Source: Streptomyces sp. NBC_00414
Lineage (GTDB): Bacteria > Actinomycetota > Actinomycetes > Streptomycetales > Streptomycetaceae
Assembly: GCF_036038375.1 (NCBI RefSeq)
Contig: NZ_CP107935.1
Span: 3,720,001-3,784,000 of the forward strand
DNA: 64,000 nucleotides
Direction: 5' to 3'
Shown here: positions 17,749 to 25,962 of the stretch, in pieces
Position numbering within the stretch: the first letter of the stretch is position 1
Layout: each line of letters begins with the position of its first letter
Translations under genes and position numbers: made by a program
The notes under the pieces: model-generated
The model's input: the letters and a program-made list of their open reading frames with translations, nothing else
Databases searched by the model: none
Told to the model about the DNA's origin: nothing

Positions 17749-19143
17749 TCATGGTCTGGTTCCGTCGAGGGTCCTGCGCCGGCCGTCCGGCTCACCGGGA
17801 GCGGGGGGTGCGGGCGGGCGGGTCCTGCCGTGCGGCGGCGTCTCGTCCGCCGTCACGACGGGATGCCACCCCTGTCGGCCGAGCCCCCGCGTCAGCGCCT
17901 CCACCATCCGGGGGTCGAACTGCGCCCCCGCACACCGCTCCAGCTCCTCCAACGCGGCGGCGACCGGCCGCGCCCGCCGGTACGACCGGGTCGACGTCAT
18001 CGCGTCGAAGGCATCCGCCACCGCCACCACCCGGGCGAACTCGGGGATCTGGCACCCCTTCAGCCCGTACGGATAGCCGCTTCCGTCGAGCCGTTCGTGG
18101 TGGTGCAGGATCGCCGATCTGGCCTCCCCGAGGAATCCGATCCCGCGGACCATCTCGTGCCCGTACTCGGGATGCAGCTCGATCACCCGGCGTTCCTCGG
18201 GCGTCAGCGGCCCGTCCTTGCGCAGCAGCCGGGTGGGCACCCCGAGCTTGCCCACGTCGTGCAGGATGCCGGCGAACCTGAGCACCTCGGCCCGCTCGTC
18301 GTCCATGCCCAGTTCACGCGCGATGACCATCGACGCCTGTCCCACCCGCTCGCTGTGCCCGCGGGTGTACCCGTCCTTGATGTCGACGGCGTGCACGAGC
18401 GCCCGGATGGTGGCCCGGTGGGCGGCCCGCTCCCGGTGGTACTGCGCGAACACCCACCACGACACGTACATCGGCAGCAGTACGAGCAGGGCGGCGGCCG
18501 GTCCGTACGGGCTGCGCCAGAGCACCGCCATCATCAGTCCGGCGAGCCCGTGCACGGTGACGGGCGCGAGCGAGCGCAGGAACAGGCCGCGCCAGGCGGC
18601 CCGTAACGGCACCCGCTCGGCGAGCGCCAGGATCCCTCCGTCGAGCACGGTCAGCACCAGGCAGAACGCCACCACGGCCGCGCCGGCGACCACGAGGGCG
18701 TACGGGAAGTCGGACGTGACGACCGCGTCCCGGCCGCCCAGCGACCAGTGGACCTTCGAGGCCGCCCAGGTGCCGAGCGCGAGCTGCGCGGCCCGCCACA
18801 CCCGGCGCGGCCACCGGGGCCGTTGTTCGACCCGGGCCAGCAGCGCCCCCGGCAACGGCACGAGCGCGGCGGCGGGCGGGGGCAGCAGGAAGGCGGCGGC
18901 GAGCATCACCGGGGTGTGCCATCTGAGGGAGGCCCCGGACTCGACGGACGTGCCCGCGCCCTCGGGGCCGCCGTCGCCCGCGAAGCGGCTGCCGGCGAGC
19001 AGTTCGCAGGCCGCGCAGAGCACCGCGAACAGTGCCACCGCGGCCCACGGGGCGTGTGTGTCCGGCACCGGCACGGCACAGAACGCCGCGGCGAGCGCGG
19101 TGCAGACGACGTAGACACGCGCCCACGGCGGAACCGACCGCAT
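17749..19143 (-). CDS. Membrane HD-GYP domain protein, putative c-di-GMP phosphodiesterase
   Basis: A 464-residue protein with a multi-helix membrane region (about 1-235) and a complete C-terminal HD-GYP domain: RGHSERV near 261, HD at 295-296 in AGILHDVGKLG, the HHE motif at 348-350 and GYP at 355-357 in LDGSGYPYGLKG. HD-GYP enzymes hydrolyse cyclic di-GMP, a central developmental signal in Streptomyces. ATG 19143 is preceded by GGGAGGGG, and the longer frame to 19,278 is not supported. It is paired with a downstream paralogue that keeps HD but lost GYP. Confidence 0.87.
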   Translation of the reverse strand: MRSVPPWARVYVVCTALAAAFCAVPVPDTHAPWAAVALFAVLCAACELLAGSRFAGDGGPEGAGTSVESGASLRWHTPVMLAAAFLLPPPAAALVPLPGALLARVEQRPRWPRRVWRAAQLALGTWAASKVHWSLGGRDAVVTSDFPYALVVAGAAVVAFCLVLTVLDGGILALAERVPLRAAWRGLFLRSLAPVTVHGLAGLMMAVLWRSPYGPAAALLVLLPMYVSWWVFAQYHRERAAHRATIRALVHAVDIKDGYTRGHSERVGQASMVIARELGMDDERAEVLRFAGILHDVGKLGVPTRLLRKDGPLTPEERRVIELHPEYGHEMVRGIGFLGEARSAILHHHERLDGSGYPYGLKGCQIPEFARVVAVADAFDAMTSTRSYRRARPVAAALEELERCAGAQFDPRMVEALTRGLGRQGWHPVVTADETPPHGRTRPPAPPAPGEPDGRRRTLDGTRP

Positions 19144-19409
19144 GGCGCTCCCCTCCCGGTGGCCCGGACTCGTCGGCCGACCGGACGGGGGGTCCGCCCG
19201 GCACAAGCCCCGTACAGGCTTCGGGACATGGACGATAGGGCGGCCGGGCGCACCCGGGGGAGGCATGGGCCGAATCACCTGGCCGACAGGGGCAGATTCG
19301 CCCGTTCGAGTGAGCCGCGCGTTCGTACGAGGCCGCTCGCTCGGCTACGACCGGACGCCTGTACGAGACCGTGCGTTCTGGCTGGAGGCGTCGCCCTCCG
19401 GGGCCGTGT

Positions 19410-19796
19410 TCAGCTCGCCACGTCGGCCGCGAGTGCCTGGGTCAGCCGCTCCACCGTGGCGGGCGACTCCCGCTGGAGCGCGGCGAGGTCGAGGCCGTCG
19501 TCCCCCATCACGGTCAGCAGTGCCCGGTCGCCCACGGCCATCACGATGACGTGCCCCGAACCGCACCTCGCCACCACCTCGCGCAGCGCGCCGACGCCCG
19601 TCTGGTCGGCCATCCGGCGGCTCACCCCGAGGGTCGCGGCGGCGAGCGCGGCGATGGACTCGGCGTGGGAGGAGTCCGTGTCGGCGACGACGAGGAGCCC
19701 GTCCGCCGTGGACAGAACGCTCTCGGAGACCCCCATCACCCGGTCGCGCAGGGAGGTCAGGATCTCGGTGAGGGGATTGGGCGGCGTGTCGCTCAT
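19410..19796 (-). CDS. Roadblock/LC7 domain protein
   Basis: A 128-residue roadblock/LC7-fold protein. Features are the alternating strands and helices, VLSTADGLLVVADTDSSHAESIAALAAATLG in the middle, and a C-terminal helix. Bacterial roadblock proteins (MglB type, CvnB in Streptomyces conservons) regulate small Ras-like GTPases. No GTPase gene is present nearby. ATG 19796 follows AAGGAG closely. It is the last gene of a four-gene run of roadblock and DUF4388 genes, 49 bases after the Pro-rich gene. Confidence 0.82.
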   Translation of the reverse strand: MSDTPPNPLTEILTSLRDRVMGVSESVLSTADGLLVVADTDSSHAESIAALAAATLGVSRRMADQTGVGALREVVARCGSGHVIVMAVGDRALLTVMGDDGLDLAALQRESPATVERLTQALAADVAS

Positions 19797-19845
19797 GGCG
19801 CTCCTTGCTGCGTGCATAAGTGGTCGTGGTGCGGTCGGAGCGGCG

Positions 19846-20262
19846 TCAGTCGGCTTCCGGAAGTGCGCCCAGGCCCCGGCGGACCCGGCGCAGCATGTCG
19901 AGCGAGGGCTGGTCGGCGGCGAGTTGCTCGGGCGACAGCGGGGGCAACGCGAACGGGGGCTGCGATCCGGAGGGCGAGGGCGTGCCCCGTACCGGCAGCG
20001 GTGGTGGTCTGTGCGCGGACGTCGACGGCCGGCCGGACGCCCCCCGGTCCGGTGCGGTTCCCGACCCGGGAACGGTGTCCGGGCCCGGCGTCGCTCCGTG
20101 CCGGGACCCGGCGTCCGGGACGGCCCCGCCGTCCTGGCCCGGCGCGAGGTCCGGGCCGGGTGCGCTCTCCGGGCCGCGCGTCCGGCGATCCGCGGTCCGC
20201 CGGGCTCCGGCGCCCGTCCCCCGTCGAAGCCGCTTCGCCGCCCGACGTCTGCTTGAACTCAC
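19846..20262 (-). CDS. Proline-rich low-complexity protein in the roadblock operon
   Basis: A 138-residue product, mostly Pro/Arg/Gly-rich and probably disordered, ending in an ordered-looking helix (SPEQLAADQPSLDMLRRV and onward). Its GTG shares one base with the stop of the DUF4388 gene, and it runs on to the roadblock gene, which supports translation. No family recognised. The low complexity means the frame could be partly fortuitous; the coupled start and the C-terminal helix are the main support. Confidence 0.55.
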   Translation of the reverse strand: MSSSRRRAAKRLRRGTGAGARRTADRRTRGPESAPGPDLAPGQDGGAVPDAGSRHGATPGPDTVPGSGTAPDRGASGRPSTSAHRPPPLPVRGTPSPSGSQPPFALPPLSPEQLAADQPSLDMLRRVRRGLGALPEAD

Positions 20263-21269
20263 TAGCCCCCGTGCCCCCCGGTCGTCCCCGCGGCAAGAGC
20301 GTCGCTTGCCTCAGCGGGTCCCTCGACGGGTCCCGCAACGGGCTGCTGCCCCGGCGCGCCTTCCCGAACCGGGCCCTCCCGCGCACGGTCGTCCCGCGCC
20401 CGGTCGTCCCGTGCCTGGGCCTCGTGCGCCTGGGAGTCCCCCGGGCGCGAGGCGCCGCCGCGGGTACGCCTCGGCAGCGGGGCGGCCTTCCCGGCGGGCG
20501 CGGCCGGCGTGGTCGCCGCCACCGGCTCGTCGGAGGGGCCGCGTCCTGGCAGCACGCGGGGTGCGGTGCTCGGCCGGCCGTCGGACACCACGCCCGTCTC
20601 CCAGCGGATGAGGCCCTGGGCCTCCAGACGGGTCAGGTCCAGCATGATCGCGTACAGCCCGCGCCCGAGGGTGAAGGCCATGTCCCGGGCGGTACGGCGG
20701 CCGTTGACCGTGGTCAGTACGGACCGGTGGCGGTCCGAGAGGCCGCGGCGCAGGCCGGCGTCCGGAACCGGCGCTGGCCGTATCCGGGCCAGTTCGCCGG
20801 GCGCGCCCCACGGGCCGGAGAGCCGCACGATGCGCCGCGTGGTCTCCTCGGTCAACCGCCGGGGCTCCACACCGGGCCCGGCGAGGAGGGTGGGTTCCGG
20901 GTCGCCCAGCGTCCAGCCGCCGGGCGGGCCGATCGCCATGGCGAAGGCCGCGTCGAACACCGACGCGGTGCACACGATCTCCAGTTCGGCGGCGCCCACC
21001 AGGCCCGCGGCGACCAGATACGCGCCCAGCCGTTCCGTGTCCCGCTCCGCCGCGCAGGCGGCCAGCCAGGTCTCGTCGTCGATCCGGCCCGGGGTGAGCA
21101 GCACCGATGTGGCGGCCGGGGCGCCGGGGGTCTCGACGGCGCCGATCAGGCCGTCCCTCAGGTGAATCGTTCCGCCTGGGGAGCCGGAGACCCGCACGGT
21201 GCCGCTGTAGCCCTCGTCGTGCAACCCCTGCAGGAGCGCGGGCAGATTGCGCGCCTCGCCCGTCGTCAT
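20262..21269 (-). CDS. DUF4388 (PATAN-like) domain protein
   Basis: A 335-residue protein with an N-terminal DUF4388 domain: LPALLQGLHDEGYSGTVRVS, then TIHLRDGLIGAVETPG, the pattern of these two-component-associated adaptor domains. A winged-helix-like region near residues 180-230 (ARDMAFTLGRGLYAIMLDLTRLEAQGLI) may bind DNA or partners. The last 100 residues are an Ala/Arg/Pro-rich linker, probably disordered. Its start overlaps the upstream roadblock-like gene by an ATGA junction. No catalytic motif is visible; it is probably a signalling adaptor. Confidence 0.75.
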   Translation of the reverse strand: MTTGEARNLPALLQGLHDEGYSGTVRVSGSPGGTIHLRDGLIGAVETPGAPAATSVLLTPGRIDDETWLAACAAERDTERLGAYLVAAGLVGAAELEIVCTASVFDAAFAMAIGPPGGWTLGDPEPTLLAGPGVEPRRLTEETTRRIVRLSGPWGAPGELARIRPAPVPDAGLRRGLSDRHRSVLTTVNGRRTARDMAFTLGRGLYAIMLDLTRLEAQGLIRWETGVVSDGRPSTAPRVLPGRGPSDEPVAATTPAAPAGKAAPLPRRTRGGASRPGDSQAHEAQARDDRARDDRAREGPVREGAPGQQPVAGPVEGPAEASDALAAGTTGGHGG

Positions 21270-21631
21270 GCGAGCACCTCGGCGACCCGGTCGGCCAGAC
21301 TCCGCGTGGCGAGCGCCAGGTTGGCCCGTTCCCGGTCCATCCCCGCGGTCAGCAGCAGCGGGTCACCGGCCGGCCGTTCGACGGCGAGCAGCACCTGATG
21401 GCGCCGCGTGCTGGTCATGATCACGCTCTCCAACTCCCCCTCGGCGCCCGCCCGCCCCAGTCGTTCGGCGATGAGGGCCGCGAGTTCGGCGCAGTCGGCG
21501 CCGTCTCCCGCCTCTTCCACGTTCCCGGCCACCCCGTAGGTGAGGCCGGTGACCGCGTCGACCAGGGCGACGCCGGTGACCCCGGGGGAGTCGAGAAGCC
21601 GGACCAGGGAAGCATCAACGGCCGTCGTCAT
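21266..21631 (-). CDS. Roadblock-like protein (121 residues)
   Basis: A 121-residue roadblock-fold protein. GVTGVALVDAVTGLTYGVAGN in the N-terminal third and DRERANLALATRSLADRVAE at the C-terminus resemble the divergently transcribed 121-residue protein at 21,795 (GAIGVSLVDYESGMALG and DRGRSNLALARHSL), so the two are probably paralogues. First gene of the leftward operon. The AT-rich 163-base gap to the divergent paralogue must hold both promoters. Confidence 0.75.
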   Translation of the reverse strand: MTTAVDASLVRLLDSPGVTGVALVDAVTGLTYGVAGNVEEAGDGADCAELAALIAERLGRAGAEGELESVIMTSTRRHQVLLAVERPAGDPLLLTAGMDRERANLALATRSLADRVAEVLA

Positions 21632-21794
21632 TACCCCGTTCCCCCTTCACGTCTTGACGTCGCACACTACTTTGAGATTCAACTTACGCAACAGGCATCA
21701 TATTTTGTATTTTGTGACGCACTACGCGCTTGTGTTCGATCGTAGTTGTACGGGCAACGACCGGACAGCGTCACCGAGGAATTGGGGCAGCAGC

Positions 21795-22160
21795 ATGAAC
21801 ATCGAGACCGCGCTCAAGGAAGCCATGTCCGTGGAAGGCGCCATCGGCGTCTCCCTCGTCGACTACGAGAGCGGCATGGCGCTCGGCACGCTCGGCGGCG
21901 GACCGACGCTCGACCTGGAACTCGCGTCGGCGGGCAACACCGAGGTGATGCGCGCGAAGATGCGGACGCTGTCCTCGCTCGCCATGGACGACACCATCGA
22001 GGACATCCTGATCACGCTGGGCAAGCAGTACCACCTGATACGCCCGCTCACCGCCAGCGGCGGCACGCTCTTCCTGTACCTCGCGCTCGACCGCGGCCGC
22101 AGCAACCTGGCGCTGGCCCGGCACAGCCTGAAGCGGATCGAGAGCGGGCTGGACATCTGA
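21795..22160 (+). CDS. Roadblock-like protein (121 residues), divergent paralogue
   Basis: A 121-residue protein starting at ATG 21795, with GAGGAATTGGGG upstream. It shares length and patterned positions with the product of 21,266-21,631, including the C-terminal helix SNLALARHSLKRIESGLDI. A short Gly-rich loop follows residue 35. A role as small adaptor or homodimer in signalling is inferred from the fold. It is monocistronic, ending at a strong hairpin shared with rsrA on the other strand. The upstream open frame is AT-rich promoter DNA. Confidence 0.75.
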   Translation: MNIETALKEAMSVEGAIGVSLVDYESGMALGTLGGGPTLDLELASAGNTEVMRAKMRTLSSLAMDDTIEDILITLGKQYHLIRPLTASGGTLFLYLALDRGRSNLALARHSLKRIESGLDI

Positions 22161-22163
22161 CGC

Positions 22164-22218
22164 CACACCCGTGAAGCCCGGAAGCCGGACCGGCTGAACC
22201 GGTCCGGCATCGGGTGTG
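22164..22218. terminator. Bidirectional hairpin between the roadblock-like gene and rsrA
   Basis: Nested inverted repeats: CACACCCG with CGGGTGTG outside, and GCCGGACCGG with CCGGTCCGGC inside around a 5-base loop. It lies between convergent genes and probably ends transcription from both sides. Confidence 0.75.
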
Positions 22219-22241
22219 CCCACAGAGGGCTCGGGAGCTTC

Positions 22242-22559
22242 TCAGCCCTCGGCGGCGGCGCCGCGGACGTCCGCGGTCGTCACCTCGTGCTCGGGCACCG
22301 TCTGCCCCGAGCGGATCAGTTCGATACGGCCCATGACCTTCGCCCGCAGATCGGTCGGCACGTCGTCCTGACCGCAGCACCGCTTGACGAGCTTCTTCAC
22401 GGCCTGCTCGAGTCCGTACTTCTCAAGGCACGGTGAGCACTCCTCGAAGTGCACCTCGAACTTGGTGCAGTCGGCATCGGGCATCTCGTGGTCGAGGAAC
22501 TCGTAGAGATGATCGAGTACTTCACTGCAGTCCGTCTCGTGCGGCTCTCCGCAGCTCAT
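22242..22559 (-). CDS. rsrA: Zinc anti-sigma factor RsrA (thiol redox sensor)
   Basis: A 105-residue ZAS-family anti-sigma factor that holds SigR inactive until oxidised. The full set of sensor residues of S. coelicolor RsrA is present at the same numbers: Cys3, His7, Cys11, Cys31, His37, Cys41, Cys44, Cys61 and Cys62. The HFEECSPC block (37-44) is the HxxxCxxC zinc motif, and the Cys11-Cys44 pair forms the trigger disulfide in the known protein. The start overlaps the sigR stop (ATGA), coupling synthesis of sigma and anti-sigma factors. Confidence 0.96.
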   Translation of the reverse strand: MSCGEPHETDCSEVLDHLYEFLDHEMPDADCTKFEVHFEECSPCLEKYGLEQAVKKLVKRCCGQDDVPTDLRAKVMGRIELIRSGQTVPEHEVTTADVRGAAAEG

Positions 22560-23236
22560 GAGCCCGAGCCTTTCGTTCCGTCCGACTCTCCGGCGCCCGC
22601 CGGGACGAGGCCGCGGTCCTTGGCGTAGTCCTCAAGCATGCCGCGCAACTGACGGCGACCCCTGTGCAGGCGGGACATCACCGTACCGATGGGTGTCCCC
22701 ATGATGTCCGCGATCTCCTTGTACGCAAAGCCCTCGACGTCCGCCAGATAGACGGCGATCCGGAATTCCTCGGGGATCGCCTGCAGCGCCGACTTGACGT
22801 CCGAGTCGGGCAGGTGGTCGAGCGCCTGCGACTCGGCGGAACGCAGACCGGTCGACATGTGCGACTCGGCGCGCGCCAGCTGCCAGTCCTCGATCTCCTC
22901 GGCGGCGGACCGCTGGGGCTCGCGCTGCTTCTTGCGGTACGAGTTGATGAAGGTGTTGGTGAGGATCCTGTACAGCCACGCCTTGAGGTTGGTGCCCTCA
23001 CGGAACTGGTGGAAGGACGCGTACGCCTTGGCGTACGTCTCCTGCACCAGATCCTCGGCGTCGGCCGGGTTCCGCGTCATGCGCAGCGCGGCCGAGTACA
23101 TCTGGTCGAGGAACTCCAGCGCGTCCCGCTCGAAGCGCACATTGCGCTCAGCGGTCGACTCGCTGCTGCCCGCATTCTCGGGCTGCTCCGCCTGGCCGTT
23201 GTCGGTCCCTGCGTCGGTCCCTGTGACCGGACCCAC
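22556..23236 (-). CDS. sigR: ECF sigma factor SigR (thiol-oxidative stress)
   Basis: Group IV sigma factor (226 residues from GTG 23236) with region 2 at about 36-105 (EDLVQETYAKAYASFHQF) and region 4 at about 146-200 (FAYKEIADIMGTPIGTVMSRL). It directs the disulfide-stress regulon and is released from oxidised RsrA. The open frame continues upstream in phase to ATG 23422, adding 62 residues. S. coelicolor makes a similarly extended, unstable isoform (SigR') from the SigR-driven transcript, and the promoter at 23,484-23,510 is placed to do this here. The GTG start has a GGAGGAGG tract immediately before it. Confidence 0.95.
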   Translation of the reverse strand: MGPVTGTDAGTDNGQAEQPENAGSSESTAERNVRFERDALEFLDQMYSAALRMTRNPADAEDLVQETYAKAYASFHQFREGTNLKAWLYRILTNTFINSYRKKQREPQRSAAEEIEDWQLARAESHMSTGLRSAESQALDHLPDSDVKSALQAIPEEFRIAVYLADVEGFAYKEIADIMGTPIGTVMSRLHRGRRQLRGMLEDYAKDRGLVPAGAGESDGTKGSGS

Positions 23237-23483
23237 CTCCTCCAGAGTCTGGGCGGGGCCGAAACCGGTCCCACCTGAATCGGAGAATAGACGACCAGCG
23301 GTCGCGGCGGCTTGCCGATCCGGTCCGCCCGCCACCCGAACAGGGGCGGTCTTCGCCGCGTGCAGCACCGACCACTCCAGGTCTGTCCTGCTCCCACGGC
23401 TCGGGCAGATGGTCGAACCCATGCGGCGGACTTCCTCTCGTACGACGTCTCCCAGCACACCTTCCGTGCTGTCTGATCCGCAC

Positions 23484-23510
23484 AACAGTGGTCCGGGGCG
23501 CAACATTCCC
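23484..23510 (-). promoter_or_regulatory. SigR-dependent promoter of sigR
   Basis: On the minus strand GGGAAT (23,510-23,505) and GTT (23,486-23,484) are separated by exactly 18 bases, the SigR consensus. It lies upstream of the in-frame ATG 23422, so the induced transcript could encode the longer isoform. Positive autoregulation from such a promoter (p2) is known in S. coelicolor. Confidence 0.9.
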
Positions 23511-23514
23511 GGGG

Positions 23515-24162
23515 TCACGGGAGTGACGAAACCCACTTCAGGACGCCGTCCGTGACGACCGTCAGTGCCTGGTCCTGGTCGACGGGGGCGCGCTTCGGGA
23601 CCGCGAAGCCATGATCGCCGTACGGCACCTCGACGAGTTCGTACGAGCCCTGCGGGAACTCCTCGGGGCGTCCGAACGGGTCGTTTCCGCCCTGGACGAC
23701 GAGCGTGGGCACCCCGGCGCCGAGCAGCTCGTCGGCGCGGGACTTCTCCGGGCGGCCCGGCGGGTGGAGGGGGAAGCTGAGCGCGAGGACGGCGTGCGCG
23801 CCCAGCTCGGTGGCCGTGCGGCAGGCGACCCGGGCTCCGGCGCTGCGACCGCCCGCGACGACGGGGAGTCCCGGCTCCACGAGCGCCGGCCACAGGCCCC
23901 GCCATCCCACGTCCAGCGTCTTCGGGGCGGGCGCCATCTTCTTCCCCGCCACCCGCCAGGGCTGTTCGACGAGGGCCACGGCCACTCCGTGCGCGGGCAG
24001 TGCGGCGGCGAGGGCCCGCAGGTCGCGCGCCTCGATACCGCCACCGGCGCCATGGCTGACGGCCAGCACCAGCCTCGCCTTCCGCTTCGCCCGGTGCCAG
24101 GTGACACGGGCGGTGCCCGCCTCTGTCTCGACCGACTCGATGATCTCCGTCACATGCTTCAC
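23515..24162 (-). CDS. Alpha/beta-hydrolase family protein
   Basis: A 215-residue alpha/beta hydrolase of the dienelactone-hydrolase-like/KANL3-Tex30 type. The oxyanion region is LAVSHGAGGGIEARDL near residue 35, the nucleophile elbow is GGRSAGAR near residue 104, the acid lies in VQGGNDPFG near 158 and the histidine in PYGDHGF near 184. The substrate is unknown. GTG 24162 begins one base after the stop of the SRAP gene, so the two are probably co-translated. The sigR promoter lies immediately beyond its stop. Confidence 0.82.
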   Translation of the reverse strand: MKHVTEIIESVETEAGTARVTWHRAKRKARLVLAVSHGAGGGIEARDLRALAAALPAHGVAVALVEQPWRVAGKKMAPAPKTLDVGWRGLWPALVEPGLPVVAGGRSAGARVACRTATELGAHAVLALSFPLHPPGRPEKSRADELLGAGVPTLVVQGGNDPFGRPEEFPQGSYELVEVPYGDHGFAVPKRAPVDQDQALTVVTDGVLKWVSSLP

Positions 24163-24163
24163 G

Positions 24164-24979
24164 TCAGAAGAGTGTGCCCTCCTCGGGCCCCTCCAGCTCC
24201 TTCAGCAGCTCCGGGCCGTTGTTGCGGACGTTGCTCACCGCCGTGGAGACGGGATACGCCCGCATCAGCCCCTGGGGCGGCGGCGCGAGCAGGGAGCGCA
24301 GGTCCTCGACGTCCGTGCGGGAGGGGTCGAGCCAGGCGTCCCAGCGGTCCGGGGTGAGCATGAGCGGCATGCGCGGGTGGATGTCGGCGAGGGAGCGCGG
24401 GCCCTCCTCGGGGCCGACCGCGAGCGGGGAGGTCTCCGCCTCCGTGGTGATGACGGAGCAGGTCGCCCACCAGGCCCGCGGGTGGTCGTCGGGCAGCGTC
24501 CGGTCCCGCCAGAACTCGTACAGCCCGGCCATCGCGAAGACGGAGCCGTCGGCGGGGAGCACGAAGTACGGCTGCTTGCGAGGCCGCTTCTTCCTGCCCT
24601 CGACCTCCAGGTCGCGCTCGCCGGTGCCGGTCACCCACTCGTAGTAGCCGTCGGCAGGGACGACGCAGCGCCGGGAGGTGAAGGCCCGCCGGAACGAGGG
24701 CTTCTCGTGGACGGTCTCGGCGCGGGCGTTGATCATCCGTGCGCCGCCCTCGGGCGTCTTCGACCAGGAGGGGATCAGGCCCCACTTGAGGCGGCGCAGC
24801 TGCCGAACCGGATCGGGGTTGTCCGCGTCCTTGAGAGGACGGTCCAGGACCGCGTAGACCTCCTTGGTCGGAGCAACGTTGAAATCGGGGTCCAGGGCCT
24901 CCTCGGGCTCCCACTTCTCGATCTCAAAGATTCCTGCGAGATCCTCGGGTCCACGACTCGCTGCATACCGTCCGCACAT
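24164..24979 (-). CDS. SOS response-associated peptidase (SRAP/YedK-HMCES family)
   Basis: A 271-residue SRAP protein that crosslinks to abasic sites in single-stranded DNA. ATG 24979 is chosen because the protein must begin MCGRY: Cys2, freed by Met removal, is the crosslinking nucleophile. Further family marks are FNVAPT near residue 36, LKWGLIPSW, MINARAETV, RRCVVPADGYYEW and the histidine in DIHPRMPLML. There is no clear ribosome site, and an in-frame ATG at 25,003 would put eight residues before the cysteine. It is divergent from an M50-like gene 50 bases away and coupled to a hydrolase gene downstream. Confidence 0.92.
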   Translation of the reverse strand: MCGRYAASRGPEDLAGIFEIEKWEPEEALDPDFNVAPTKEVYAVLDRPLKDADNPDPVRQLRRLKWGLIPSWSKTPEGGARMINARAETVHEKPSFRRAFTSRRCVVPADGYYEWVTGTGERDLEVEGRKKRPRKQPYFVLPADGSVFAMAGLYEFWRDRTLPDDHPRAWWATCSVITTEAETSPLAVGPEEGPRSLADIHPRMPLMLTPDRWDAWLDPSRTDVEDLRSLLAPPPQGLMRAYPVSTAVSNVRNNGPELLKELEGPEEGTLF

Positions 24980-25029
24980 ACGTGCAAGACTGCCAGATTC
25001 CATACCCCCCAAGGGAGCCCGAGCCAACA

Positions 25030-25752
25030 ATGGACAGCACCGCAGCCACCTCGCTGGCGACCCTCTGGGACGAGGTCTTCGGGAGCCAGCCCGACCCCGA
25101 CACCTGGGTCGTCGTCGCCACGATGGTGGCCGCGCTGGCCGTGATCGTGCCGCACCCGGTGTGGCGGCTCTCACGCAACGCCATCACCATCGCCCACGAG
25201 GGCGGCCACGGTCTGGTCGCGCTGCTCACGGGCCGCAGCCTCAGCGGCATCCGGCTGCACTCCGACACCAGCGGTCTCACCGTCAGCCGCGGCAAGCCGA
25301 CCGGCCCGGGCATGATCCTCACCGCGGCCTCGGGCTACACGGCTCCCCCGCTGCTCGGCCTGGGCGGCGCCGCGCTGCTGGCCGCCGGCCACATCACCGC
25401 CCTGCTCTGGCTGGCCACGCTGCTCCTCGTGGCCATGCTGGTGATGATCCGCAACGCGTACGGCGCCCTCACGGTCCTCGTCAGCGGCGGCACGTTCGTG
25501 GTGGTGTCCTGGCTGGCCGGTCCCCAGGTACAGGCGGCGTTCGCGTACGCCGTCGTCTGGTTCCTGCTGCTCGGCGGAGTCCGCCCGGCCTTCGAACTCC
25601 AGGCCAAGCGCATGCGGGGCGGGGCGGGCGACTCGGACGCGGACCAGCTGTCACGGCTGACGCACATACCGGCCGGGCTGTGGCTGTTCCTGTTCCACGC
25701 CGTGTCCCTGTGCTCCCTGCTGGCCGGCGCCAACTGGCTGCTGGACCTGTGA
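25030..25752 (+). CDS. M50-like membrane metalloprotease family protein
   Basis: A 240-residue membrane protein with the zinc-binding HEGGH at about residues 57-61 inside ITIAHEGGHGLVAL, followed by at least five hydrophobic helices. This matches the small M50B-like family of actinobacteria. The second motif, NAYGAL near residue 141, is a diverged form of the NxxPxxxLDG seen in classical site-2 proteases, so activity is likely but unproven. ATG 25030 lies behind AAGGGAG. It is monocistronic and divergent from the SRAP gene. Confidence 0.83.
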   Translation: MDSTAATSLATLWDEVFGSQPDPDTWVVVATMVAALAVIVPHPVWRLSRNAITIAHEGGHGLVALLTGRSLSGIRLHSDTSGLTVSRGKPTGPGMILTAASGYTAPPLLGLGGAALLAAGHITALLWLATLLLVAMLVMIRNAYGALTVLVSGGTFVVVSWLAGPQVQAAFAYAVVWFLLLGGVRPAFELQAKRMRGGAGDSDADQLSRLTHIPAGLWLFLFHAVSLCSLLAGANWLLDL

Positions 25753-25796
25753 GGCGTGTGAGATATCGGGTGGGGCCGCAGTGCCTGATGGGGCGC

Positions 25797-25845
25797 GGCC
25801 CCTTCTAGGGGGCGCGGGGAACCGCGCGACCAGCCACAGCGAACC
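25797..25845. repeat. Streptomyces intergenic repeat copy
   Basis: Contains ggggcgcggggaaccgcgcg followed by accagccacag, the family also seen near 61, 29,689-29,762 and 45,075. It lies between the M50-like gene and aroA. Confidence 0.65.
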
Positions 25846-25962
25846 CGCAGCCGCCCGACCACACCGGCCTCCCGAGCTCTCAAGCGCACCCCCCACCCCC
25901 TCGGAGCGCACCACCGCTTTCGATCAAGATCTCTGCAAGGGGCGAACCCTTAAAGTGAGGGC

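Noticed and set aside
21540..21794. N-terminal extension of the divergent roadblock-like protein
   Set aside because: Overlaps the divergent gene and the AT-rich promoter region; ATG 21795 gives the paralogue length.
23423..23905. Further N-terminal extension of the SigR frame beyond ATG 23422
   Set aside because: Crosses the SigR promoter and the hydrolase gene; only the segment up to 23,422 could be translated from the induced transcript.
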